A DNA stretch of 64,000 nucleotides from Acidimicrobiales bacterium. GTDB lineage: Bacteria; Actinomycetota; Acidimicrobiia; Acidimicrobiales; RAAP-2. The position numbers and the translations under genes were made by a program. Below, in pieces: positions 20,300 through 28,888 of the stretch. The stretch lies in NCBI GenBank assembly GCA_017883045.1, contig JADGOJ010000001.1, positions 38,468 to 102,467 on the forward strand, given 5' to 3'. The notes under the pieces were generated by a model, which saw nothing but the letters and a program-made list of their open reading frames with translations, was not told where the DNA came from and made no database searches. The number at the start of each line of letters is the position of its first letter. The first letter of the stretch is position 1.

Positions 20300-21067
20300 A
20301 TGGCACTACGAACCCTTCAAAAATGGCACGCGGCGGGTAATGACTTCCTCGTCGAGGTGATCGAGCACGGCACGGCTCCTTGGTGGACCCCGCAACGCGC
20401 GGCGGCGGTGTGCCACCGCACCACGGGGGTCGGCGCCGATGGGCTCATGCTCGCGACGATCGGACCGGTCACGTCGATGGTGCTCTACAACGCCGACGGC
20501 TCGATCGCCGAGATGTCGGGCAACGGGATCCGCTGCCTCGCCGCGGCCGTTCGCCGGGCCACCAGGGCGACGTGGGACTCGCTCGACGTCGAGACGGTGA
20601 CCGGCACGCGTCACGTGACCCTGACGATGGACGGCGATGCGGGCTACGGCAGCGTGGACATGGGCGAGGTTACCTTCGGTGACACGTTGCCCGGCACGCT
20701 CGGGGTCGCCTACGTCGGCAACCCCCACGTCGTCGTGCGCGACGACGCGAAGTGGAGCGACGCCATGCGCGAAGAGCTCGCCGAGACCCTGGCCGAACAG
20801 GTCGGCGGCGCGAACGTGGAGTTCCTCACGGTGCTCGAAACCGACCACCTGAGCATCCAGGTGGTCGAGCGCGGCGTCGGGTGGACCGAGGCCTGCGGCA
20901 CCGGATCGTGCGCGGTCGCGGCGGTGGCGAAGCGCGAGGGGATGAGTGGCACCGACGTCACGGTCGACAACCCCGGCGGCGCCCTGCGGGTGCAGCTCGA
21001 CGACGGCCACGCGACCCTGAGCGGACCCGTGCAGTTCGTCGCGAACGTGGAGTGGCTCGAGACTTGA
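20300..21067 (+). CDS. dapF: diaminopimelate epimerase
   Basis: KWHAAGNDFLV, NADGSIAEMSGNGIRC, ACGTGSCAVA. Confidence 0.95.
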   Translation: MALRTLQKWHAAGNDFLVEVIEHGTAPWWTPQRAAAVCHRTTGVGADGLMLATIGPVTSMVLYNADGSIAEMSGNGIRCLAAAVRRATRATWDSLDVETVTGTRHVTLTMDGDAGYGSVDMGEVTFGDTLPGTLGVAYVGNPHVVVRDDAKWSDAMREELAETLAEQVGGANVEFLTVLETDHLSIQVVERGVGWTEACGTGSCAVAAVAKREGMSGTDVTVDNPGGALRVQLDDGHATLSGPVQFVANVEWLET

Positions 21068-22344
21068 CCTACGTCCCCGACACTCTGATCAGTCGCACGA
21101 TCCGCGAGAAGATCGTGCTGGCGGGGGTGCTCTTCCCCGGAGTGACCTCCGAGGAACTCGACCATCAGCTCGATGAACTCGCCGAGCTCGTCGACACCGC
21201 CGGCGCCGAAGTCGTGGCGCGCGTGGTCCAGCGGCGCGACTCGCCCGACCCCGCCACGTTCCTCGGCTCGGGCAAGGTCCAGGAGCTGCGCGAGATCTGC
21301 CTGGCCCTCGACTCGGACACCGTCGTCTTCGAGCACAACCTCTCGCCGGCCCAGCAGCGCAACCTCGAGAAGATCCTCGGGCGCACCGCGATCGACCGCA
21401 CGGCCGTGATCCTGGACATCTTCGCCCAGAACGCCCGCACTCCCGAGGGCAAGGCCCAGGTCGAACTGGCGCTGCTGCAGTACCGGTTGCCCCGGCTGCG
21501 CCGCGCCGGAGGCTCGCTCTCCCAGCAGGCCGGTGGCATCGGCACCCGGGGTCCCGGCGAGACCCAACTCGAGACCGACCGTCGACGCCTCGTGAACCGC
21601 ATTCACGCCATTCGGCGCGAATTGAAGGAGATCGACCGGACCCGCAACGTGCAACGCCAGGGCCGCGCGCGCGGGCGCCACCGCGAGGTGACCCTCGTGG
21701 GCTACACCAACGCTGGCAAGTCCTCGATGCTGAACGCCCTGACCGAAGCTGGCGTCGCGGTCGAGAACCGCCTGTTCGCGACGCTCGATCCGCGCACCCG
21801 CCAGCGTCAACTGCCCGGCGGCGAGACGGTCCTGTTCACCGACACCGTCGGCTTCATCTCGAACCTGCCCCACGACCTGATCGAGGCCTTCATGAGCACG
21901 CTGAAGTCGGTGCAGCTCGCCGACCTGCTCGTGCACGTGGTCGACGGCTCGAGTGACCACGCCGAAGAGCAGATCGCCGCCGTGCGCGAGGTGCTGCGCG
22001 AGATCGACGCCGACGGCGTGCCCGAGCTGCTGGTCTTCAACAAGGCCGACGTGCCTGGATCGCGGGCCCGCGACCTGGCGAAGCTGCACGAGGGGAGCGT
22101 GTGGGTCTCGGCGCTGACCGGCGAGAACCTCGACCAGGTCGTCGCCGCGATCGGCGACCGACTGCGCACGAACGACCGTGTCGTGACCCTGCACCTGCCG
22201 CTCGACCGCGGCGACTTGCTCGCCGCGGCGCACCGCGAGGGAGAGGTGCTCGACACCCAGATGACCGACGACTACGTCGTGGTGCGCGTGGTGCTCGACC
22301 CGGTCGGCGTAGCGCGCTTCAGTGAGTGGCGGGTTCCCGCGTGA
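21064..22344 (+). CDS. hflX: GTPase HflX
   Basis: LSQQAGGIGTRGPGETQLETDRR, GYTNAGKSSMLNAL; TTG start at 21064 overlapping dapF stop. Confidence 0.93.
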   Translation: MTYVPDTLISRTIREKIVLAGVLFPGVTSEELDHQLDELAELVDTAGAEVVARVVQRRDSPDPATFLGSGKVQELREICLALDSDTVVFEHNLSPAQQRNLEKILGRTAIDRTAVILDIFAQNARTPEGKAQVELALLQYRLPRLRRAGGSLSQQAGGIGTRGPGETQLETDRRRLVNRIHAIRRELKEIDRTRNVQRQGRARGRHREVTLVGYTNAGKSSMLNALTEAGVAVENRLFATLDPRTRQRQLPGGETVLFTDTVGFISNLPHDLIEAFMSTLKSVQLADLLVHVVDGSSDHAEEQIAAVREVLREIDADGVPELLVFNKADVPGSRARDLAKLHEGSVWVSALTGENLDQVVAAIGDRLRTNDRVVTLHLPLDRGDLLAAAHREGEVLDTQMTDDYVVVRVVLDPVGVARFSEWRVPA

Positions 22345-23444
22345 GCTTCGCGCCGCCCCCGTACCCCTACGAGCGGCTCGATGGACTGAAGAAGATTGCC
22401 GAGCGTCACGAGGGCGGACCCATCGACTGCTCGATCGGTACGCCGGTGGACCCCCCACCCGCGGCGGTGCTCGAGGAGTTGGCGCGCGGTGTCGGGGCGA
22501 GGGGCTATCCCACCTCGCAGGGCTCGCTCGACCTTCGCGAGTCGGCCGCCGGATGGATGAACCGCCGGTTCGGGCTCGAACTCGCGCCCGACCAGCTCGC
22601 CGCCTGCATCGGCACCAAGGAGTTCGTCGCCACGTTGTCGGGGTACCTGCACCTGCGAAGCCCCGAGCGCGACACCATCCTGTACCCGGCGGTGAGCTAC
22701 CCGACCTACGCCATGGGAGCGACGCTCGCCGGGCTGCGACCGGTCAGCGTCGACGTGGTCGACGGACAGTTGGACCTCGCGTCGATCAATCCCGCCGACA
22801 TCGACCGAGCGTTGGTGCTCTGGTCGAACTCGCCGTCCAATCCGACCGGTCGCCTCGACGACCTCGAGGGCGTCGCCACGTGGGGCCGCCACCACGGCGT
22901 GCCGCTAGCCAGTGATGAGTGCTACGCCGAGTTCACGTGGGCCGGTCGCCCGAGGTCGATCCTCGAGCACGGCCCCGACGGGGTGCTGGCCGTGCACTCG
23001 ATCTCGAAGCGTTCGAACCTCGCCGGGGTGCGCGCTGGATTCTACGCCGGCGACCCCGAGCTGGTGTCGTACCTGCGCTCCGTGCGCCAGCACGCCGGCT
23101 TCATGGTCGCCGGCCCGATCCAGTCGGCGGTCGCCGTCGCGTACCGCGACGACGCGCACGTCGACGTCCAGCGGGCGGTCTACCGCGCGCGCCTCGAACT
23201 GCTGTCGAGCGCGCTGGGCGACTTCGGCGTCGATGCGCCGATGCCCGACGGCGCGTTCTACCTGTGGTGCCGCAAGGACGGTCTCGACGGATGGGAGCTG
23301 GCCGCGTTGCTCGCCGAGGTTGCGGGACTGATCGTGAGTCCCGGCGAGCTCTACGGAGAGCCCGGCCGAGAGTTCGTGCGCATCGCCGTCGTGCAGCCCG
23401 ACGATCGACTGGCCCTCGCGGCGTCGCGTCTCCTCGACAGCTAG
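22326..23444 (+). CDS. dapC: succinyldiaminopimelate transaminase
   Basis: PLP aminotransferase fold, SPSNPTGRLDDL, SISKRSNLAGVRAGF; sits with dapD/dapE. Confidence 0.85.
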   Translation: MAGSRVSFAPPPYPYERLDGLKKIAERHEGGPIDCSIGTPVDPPPAAVLEELARGVGARGYPTSQGSLDLRESAAGWMNRRFGLELAPDQLAACIGTKEFVATLSGYLHLRSPERDTILYPAVSYPTYAMGATLAGLRPVSVDVVDGQLDLASINPADIDRALVLWSNSPSNPTGRLDDLEGVATWGRHHGVPLASDECYAEFTWAGRPRSILEHGPDGVLAVHSISKRSNLAGVRAGFYAGDPELVSYLRSVRQHAGFMVAGPIQSAVAVAYRDDAHVDVQRAVYRARLELLSSALGDFGVDAPMPDGAFYLWCRKDGLDGWELAALLAEVAGLIVSPGELYGEPGREFVRIAVVQPDDRLALAASRLLDS

Positions 23445-23467
23445 CACCGCGCCGATACGATGGCCAC

Positions 23468-24292
23468 ATGAGCGATCTTGAAGAGCGAATTGGACAGTGG
23501 TTCGAGCATATTGACGAGATGACGCCCGAGAACGTCGAGGCCCGCCGCGATGTCGAGTTGGTGATCACCAAGCTCGATGACGGGCAATTGCGCGTCGCCG
23601 AGATCGACCGGCACGGCTACATCGCGGTCCACGAGTGGGTGCGCCAGGCGATCCTGCTCTTGTTCCGCCTGCACGGCCTCGTGCGGACCGAAGCCGGGCC
23701 GTTCGAGTACCTGGACAAGTTGGAACTGAAGACCGACTACGAACGGCGCGGCGTGCGCGTGGTGCCCGGCGCTTCCGCGCGGCGTGGCAGCTATCTCAGC
23801 CCGGGTGTGATCCTGATGCCCAGCTACGTCAACATCGGGGCGTGGGTCGGCCCCGGAACGATGGTCGACACCTGGGCGACGGTCGGCAGCTGCGCACAGA
23901 TCGGCGCCAACGTGCACCTCGCGGGCGGCGTGGGCATCGGCGGCGTGCTCGAGCCGGCCAACGCCGTGCCGGTGGTGATCGAGGACGACGCGTTCATCGG
24001 CAGTCGCTGCATGGTCGTCGAGGGCGCGCGCGTGGGCCGGGGATCGATCCTCGGCGCGGGCACGATACTCAACCCGTCGATTCCGGTGATCGACGCCGCG
24101 ACGGGCGAGGAGGTCTCGCGCGGCTACGTTCCCGATTACTGCGTCGCGGTGTCGGCGAGCCGTCGACGAGAGTTCATGGGTGGGGAGTTCTTCCTGCCCT
24201 GCGTGCTGATCATCCGGCGCATGACCGAGGGCGAGCGCCACAACAAGGTCGCCCTCAACGCGCTGCTGCGCGAGCACGGTGTCTCGACGTGA
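23468..24292 (+). CDS. dapD: 2,3,4,5-tetrahydropyridine-2,6-dicarboxylate N-succinyltransferase (E. coli-like type)
   Basis: LMPSYVNIGAWVGPGTMVDTWATVGSCAQIGANVHLAGGVGIGGVLEP hexapeptide region. Confidence 0.93.
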   Translation: MSDLEERIGQWFEHIDEMTPENVEARRDVELVITKLDDGQLRVAEIDRHGYIAVHEWVRQAILLLFRLHGLVRTEAGPFEYLDKLELKTDYERRGVRVVPGASARRGSYLSPGVILMPSYVNIGAWVGPGTMVDTWATVGSCAQIGANVHLAGGVGIGGVLEPANAVPVVIEDDAFIGSRCMVVEGARVGRGSILGAGTILNPSIPVIDAATGEEVSRGYVPDYCVAVSASRRREFMGGEFFLPCVLIIRRMTEGERHNKVALNALLREHGVST

Positions 24293-25338
24293 GTCGACTC
24301 GACGACGCGCTGACCCTGGTGTCAATCGACTCCGTGAGCCGCAACGAGTCCCGGTTGGCCCACGTGATCGCCGCGCGATTGCGCCAGAATCCGACACTCG
24401 ACGTCGAGCAGATCGGCGACAACGTGGTGGCCCGCACGACCGGTCACCACTCGACCCGGCTCCTGGTCGCCGGCCACATCGACACCGTCCCCGGTGACGC
24501 CGCCTCTGCCGTGATCGTGGGTGACGAGTTGCGGGGCCTCGGGGCGTGCGACATGAAGGGCTCGCTGTCGGTGATGCTCGAACTGGCCACCGACCGCTCG
24601 CCCCGCTCAGTCGAGGTGACCTGGGTCTTCTACGCCCGCGAGGAGATCGCGCGAAGCGAGTCCGGACTCTTGGAGATCGCCGAGCTTCGTCCCGGCTTGC
24701 TCGACGCGCACGCCGCCGTACTCTGCGAACCCACGGGGGGAGCAGTGGAGGCGGGATGTCAAGGGACACTTCGAGTGCTCGTCGAGATGGCGGGCGTGCG
24801 CGCCCACACCGCGCGACCGTACGCCGGGCGAAACGCGATCCACCGGCTTGGTGAGGTGATCAATCGCGTTGCCGCCTACGAACCGCGCATCGCGACAATT
24901 GACGGCATTGACTACGCCGAGCAGCTGCAGGTCGTCGCCGTCGACGGGGGAGTGGCCCCGAACGTCGTTCCCGACAGGGCGAGATGCACCCTCAATCACC
25001 GCGTGGCCCCTGACCGCACGAAGGACGAGGCGATGGCAGCGCTCGAGGGCTTCTTGGGTGACCTCATCCACGACGGCGACGTGGTGGGCGTCGTGGACTG
25101 GGCTCCCGCGGCCGCTCCGTCGCTCTCCAACGATCGCCTGCGCTCGCTCGTAGCGCTGAGCGGTCATGCTGCTCGTGGCAAGGTCGGATGGACCGACGTC
25201 GCCACGTTCGCGGAGATGGGCATCCCAGCGACGAACTTCGGAGCGGGAGACCCCCTGCTGGCCCATCGCAGCGACGAGTTCGTGACCCTCGGCCAACTGG
25301 ACGGTTTCGCCAGCCAGTTGGCTGCGTGGCTCCGCTAG
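24289..25338 (+). CDS. dapE: succinyl-diaminopimelate desuccinylase
   Basis: M20 peptidase motifs AGHIDTVPG, GLGACDMKG; GTG start 24289 overlapping dapD stop. Confidence 0.87.
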   Translation: MSRLDDALTLVSIDSVSRNESRLAHVIAARLRQNPTLDVEQIGDNVVARTTGHHSTRLLVAGHIDTVPGDAASAVIVGDELRGLGACDMKGSLSVMLELATDRSPRSVEVTWVFYAREEIARSESGLLEIAELRPGLLDAHAAVLCEPTGGAVEAGCQGTLRVLVEMAGVRAHTARPYAGRNAIHRLGEVINRVAAYEPRIATIDGIDYAEQLQVVAVDGGVAPNVVPDRARCTLNHRVAPDRTKDEAMAALEGFLGDLIHDGDVVGVVDWAPAAAPSLSNDRLRSLVALSGHAARGKVGWTDVATFAEMGIPATNFGAGDPLLAHRSDEFVTLGQLDGFASQLAAWLR

Positions 25339-25339
25339 A

Positions 25340-25725
25340 GCGGCGCCAGAGCCAACCGCGCGGCCGAACCAAGCGGCAGTGCGAAGCCATTGCCAGTGCT
25401 CGAGCAGATTGATGTCCTGGTCGTCGTGATGGCGCTGCAGGCGCAGGTGCACCGGCACGGCACCGAAGACGCTGCAACCCACGGCGCAGAGCGCGAGCAT
25501 GGCGTGGGCGAAGGCGTCGATCCGGTGGGGTCCGTGGATGAGCCACCACGGCGAGCCGATCCCTTGGACCATCCACACCGGCGCGACGGCCATCGCGATT
25601 CGCCGTTCGTGAGACTCGTGGAAGCGGGCCCACTGTCCCAATCCCACGAGATGGAACGACGGGTAGATGACGATCGCGACGGTGAGCTCGAGTCCGGCGA
25701 GGTGGACGTCGGAGCCGAGGAGGAG
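25340..25725 (-). pseudogene. remnant of a small membrane protein (DUF1772-like), no good start and no proper stop
   Basis: Minus-strand frame reads LLLGSDVHLAGLELTVAIVIYPSFHLVGLGQWARFHESHERRIAMAVAPVWMVQGIGSPWWL...LLEHWQWLRTAAWFGRAVGS, but has an in-frame TAG at 25726-25728 and reads on into dapE antisense. Confidence 0.35.
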
Positions 25726-25763
25726 CTACGACACGAAGCGATGCGAAGGGAGGCTTCTCGCGG

Positions 25764-26387
25764 TCAGTAGTTGCGAAGCACCGAGATGACTCGACCGAAC
25801 AGGACGACTTCTCGTGCGTCGAACTCCATCGGCTCCATCGTGGCGTTCTCGGGCTTCAACACGACTCTAGAGCCCTGAGGGAAGTAGCGCTTCACCGTGG
25901 CTTCGTCGCCCGGAATACCGGCGACCACGATCTCGCCCTTATTGGCGGTCGCTTGACGCTGGACGACGAGGTAGTCCCCAGGTAGGATTCCGGCTTCGAT
26001 CATCGACTCGCCGCGCACCTGCAGCACGAAGCTGTCACCACGCCCCGCGAACTGTTCGGGTATGGACATGAGTTCGTGGGCCACTTCCTGGGCGAGCACG
26101 CCGGTGCCGGCGGCGACGTCGCCGACGAAGGGGATGTGGCGGATGTGCTGGTCGGGCGCTGGATTCTCGACGTCCAGACGGACCGTCAAGGTGCGGGGCT
26201 GCTGGGCATTCTTCTCGATGTACCCGGCGTTCTTCAGCACCTCGATGTGATTGGCCACGGTGGCCGGTGATTTCAAGCCCACGTGGTCGCCGATCTCGCG
26301 AATCGTCGGAGGAAAGCTGCGTTCGCGTTGGCAGGTGATGATGAATTCGAGGATCTGACGCCGCATGGGGGTGAGGACTTCAGCCAT
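25764..26387 (-). CDS. lexA: LexA repressor
   Basis: N-terminal wHTH (PPTIREIGDHVGLKSPATVANHI), Ala-Gly cleavage region (GDVAAGTG), GDSFVLQVRGESMIEAGI Ser/Lys protease. Confidence 0.96.
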   Translation of the reverse strand: MAEVLTPMRRQILEFIITCQRERSFPPTIREIGDHVGLKSPATVANHIEVLKNAGYIEKNAQQPRTLTVRLDVENPAPDQHIRHIPFVGDVAAGTGVLAQEVAHELMSIPEQFAGRGDSFVLQVRGESMIEAGILPGDYLVVQRQATANKGEIVVAGIPGDEATVKRYFPQGSRVVLKPENATMEPMEFDAREVVLFGRVISVLRNY

Positions 26388-26402
26388 GGTGTTCCTTTCG
26401 AC

Positions 26403-26420
26403 TACGAACAATTGTTCGTA
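26403..26420. promoter_or_regulatory. SOS box (LexA operator) upstream of lexA
   Basis: 18-bp perfect palindrome tacgaacaattgttcgta containing CGAAC-N4-GTTCG, 15 bp before the lexA start. Confidence 0.9.
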
Positions 26421-26653
26421 GGATAGCCCAGGCCCGGGGGAAAATCAAACACCTGTTCGCCATCCCCGAACGTTCCGTGAATACTGCAAGAACCTTGTAA
26501 GGCTGCCCTAATAGTTTGAATTGGTTCTTGCTACTGTTTCGCAATGGCCAAAGTGGTCCATACGACTCCTAGAGTTCGCAGATTTGTCATTCAGTAGACA
26601 TTTTCGAAGTCGTGGTGGGGAAGTGCAACAACACAGTTGAGGAGGACGAGCTG

Positions 26654-27832
26654 ATGAAGCTTCGTTTGAACAAGACCGTGGCTGCGGTGGCATCGAGTGC
26701 CCTGCTGTTGATGGCGGTGCCGGCAGTCGGCATGGCTTCAGCGTCAGGAGCTGCTTCAAAGCCAACCTACGTCATCGGATATGAAGGCCCGCTCTCGGGA
26801 GGAAACCAGCAGCTCGGCCTGAACATGGTGTTCTCCGTTCAGTTGGCGATCAACCAGGCCAACGCCTCGGGGAAGCTGAAGTTCAAGTTACGCCTCGCGA
26901 CCTACGACGACCAGGGTGATCCCACGATTTCGCCAACGCAGGCTCAGTCCGCGGTGCACAACAAGAGCCTTGTGGCAATTGTTGGCCCGGCGTTCTCTGG
27001 TGCTACTGCTGCCGCTGAGCCTTTCTACAGTGCTGCGCACATCGCCACGGTGAGCCCTTCGGCTACTCGCGTGTCGCTGGCGACGAACGGATGGAACAAC
27101 TTCTTCCGCGTCGTTGCTGACGACGGCGTCCAGGGCCCGGCTGACGCTAACTATCTGACCAAGACGAAGTCCTTCAAGTCGGTCTACGTGGTCGATGACG
27201 GCACTTCCTACGGTGCGGGGTTGGCCCAGGCTGTTGCTCTTCAGGCGAAGGCCAACGGCGCTACGGTGACCTCGGCGACGGTCCCAGGCACGTCGCAGTG
27301 CCAGAACGGAACCGCTTCGGCTACCGAGTACTCGGCTGCCGCAACCCAGGCTGTCGCCAGCAAGGCCTCCGCGTTGTTCTACGGCGGCTACTACTGCGAC
27401 CTCGGCCTGTTCCTTGGTGCGCTCAGCTCAGCTGGCTACTCCGGCACAGTGATGTCGGGTGACGGCGCGCTGTCGCCCGCTCTGATCCAGGGCACCACGC
27501 CCGCTGCGGCTGCCAACGGTGTGCTGTTGACCTGCGCATGCGCAACGTCGACCAACACGAAGTTCAACAAGGCCTACGCGGCCCTGTCGCACTTCAGCGC
27601 CGCGAACGCGACGTACGCACCTGAGTCGTACGATGCCGCCAACGCCATCATCAACGCGATGAAGTCACTGAAGAAAGTGACCCGCGCGGGGATCGTCTCG
27701 GCATTGCACAAGCTCGCCTACAAGGGCATGACCAAGGTCGTCAAGTTCCAGAAGAATGGAAACATTGCTGGCGCGGCCATCTTCGTCAACCAGGTGAAGA
27801 GCGGCACAATCGTTCAGCTGGGTCTTGAATAA
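26654..27832 (+). CDS. branched-chain amino acid ABC transporter substrate-binding protein
   Basis: Signal peptide, VIGYEGPLSGGNQQLGLNM..., VAIVGPAFSGATAAAEP; followed by livHMGF. Confidence 0.88.
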   Translation: MKLRLNKTVAAVASSALLLMAVPAVGMASASGAASKPTYVIGYEGPLSGGNQQLGLNMVFSVQLAINQANASGKLKFKLRLATYDDQGDPTISPTQAQSAVHNKSLVAIVGPAFSGATAAAEPFYSAAHIATVSPSATRVSLATNGWNNFFRVVADDGVQGPADANYLTKTKSFKSVYVVDDGTSYGAGLAQAVALQAKANGATVTSATVPGTSQCQNGTASATEYSAAATQAVASKASALFYGGYYCDLGLFLGALSSAGYSGTVMSGDGALSPALIQGTTPAAAANGVLLTCACATSTNTKFNKAYAALSHFSAANATYAPESYDAANAIINAMKSLKKVTRAGIVSALHKLAYKGMTKVVKFQKNGNIAGAAIFVNQVKSGTIVQLGLE

Positions 27833-27857
27833 CGAGCCGTAGTGAACGTTTTGCAGG

Positions 27858-27891
27858 AGCCGGGGGTTTCGACCCCCGGCTTTCTGCTTTT
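27858..27891 (+). terminator. intrinsic terminator after substrate-binding protein gene
   Basis: AGCCGGGGGT-TTCG-ACCCCCGGCT perfect 10-bp stem with tetraloop followed by tttctgctttt. Confidence 0.9.
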
Positions 27892-27925
27892 CGCTACACT
27901 TTGCATTCATCGTTAAGGGGAACTT

Positions 27926-28888
27926 TTGGGCGCGTTTGGACATTACCTAGCCGCACATTTCGACACTCTGCGACTGGAATTCTGGAGTCTCTTCGTTGGT
28001 GGAGTAGCCAATGGCTTCCTCTACGGAATGGTGGCCGTTGGGTACACCCTCGTCTACGGAGTCCTGAGGCTCATCAACTTCGCCCACTCGGAGATCTTCA
28101 TGTCGGGTGGTTTCGCCAGCTACTTCGTGATGAAGGCGATGATCGGATCCACTGTTCCCAATGGCGCCGCGACCATCGGGCTCATCGTCGTGGGGATCCT
28201 GGTCGGGGGTCTGACGGGGGCGATCATCGCCACGCTCCTCGAACGCGTCGCTTATCGACCACTTCGTCGACGAAATGCACCGAAACTGGCCTATCTCATC
28301 AGTGCCATCGGTGCGTCGTACTTCCTGTTCAACATGGCGGGCAAGGAGTTCGGCCGGTACTCGATCTCCATGCCTCAGCCCTACATCAATCACAATGTGT
28401 TCCACATCTTTGGGGCGGGCGTGCAGTTGTACTACGTCGTTATCTTCGTGGCCGGCGTCATCATGCTCTTCGGTCTCGACCGCTTGGTCGCCACCACCAA
28501 ACTGGGCCGCAGCATCCGAGCCGTGGCTCAGGACGCCGAGACCGCATCGCTCATGGGCGTCAACATCGACCGCACCATCGTGTTGACCTTCATCGTCGGG
28601 GGGGCGCTCGGCGGCGCCGCGGGGTACCTCTTCGGCCTCGGCACCGGCGTCGTCTATACGATGGGCTTCGTTCCGGCGCTGAAGGCCTTCACCGCGGCGG
28701 TCCTGGGTGGAATCGGCAACCTGCGCGGAGCCATGATCGGCGGCCTGCTGCTGGGCGTCACCGAGAACCTCTCGGTGGTCTTCGTCCAGGCGGCGTACAT
28801 CGACGTCGTGGCGTTCGGCGTCCTGGTCGGCGTCCTGCTGTTTCGCCCGACCGGTATCTTGGGCGAGCGCCTGGGTAGGGCGGCCTGA
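27926..28888 (+). CDS. livH: branched-chain amino acid ABC transporter permease (LivH)
   Basis: GMVAVGYTLVYGVLRLINFAHSEIFMSGGF; TTG start. Confidence 0.9.
   Translation: MGAFGHYLAAHFDTLRLEFWSLFVGGVANGFLYGMVAVGYTLVYGVLRLINFAHSEIFMSGGFASYFVMKAMIGSTVPNGAATIGLIVVGILVGGLTGAIIATLLERVAYRPLRRRNAPKLAYLISAIGASYFLFNMAGKEFGRYSISMPQPYINHNVFHIFGAGVQLYYVVIFVAGVIMLFGLDRLVATTKLGRSIRAVAQDAETASLMGVNIDRTIVLTFIVGGALGGAAGYLFGLGTGVVYTMGFVPALKAFTAAVLGGIGNLRGAMIGGLLLGVTENLSVVFVQAAYIDVVAFGVLVGVLLFRPTGILGERLGRAA

Noticed and set aside
26445-26475. Possible second SOS box near lexA (cacctgttcgccatccccgaacgttcc)
   Set aside because: Contains isolated ctgttcg and cgaacgttc elements but not the symmetric CGAAC-N4-GTTCG spacing.
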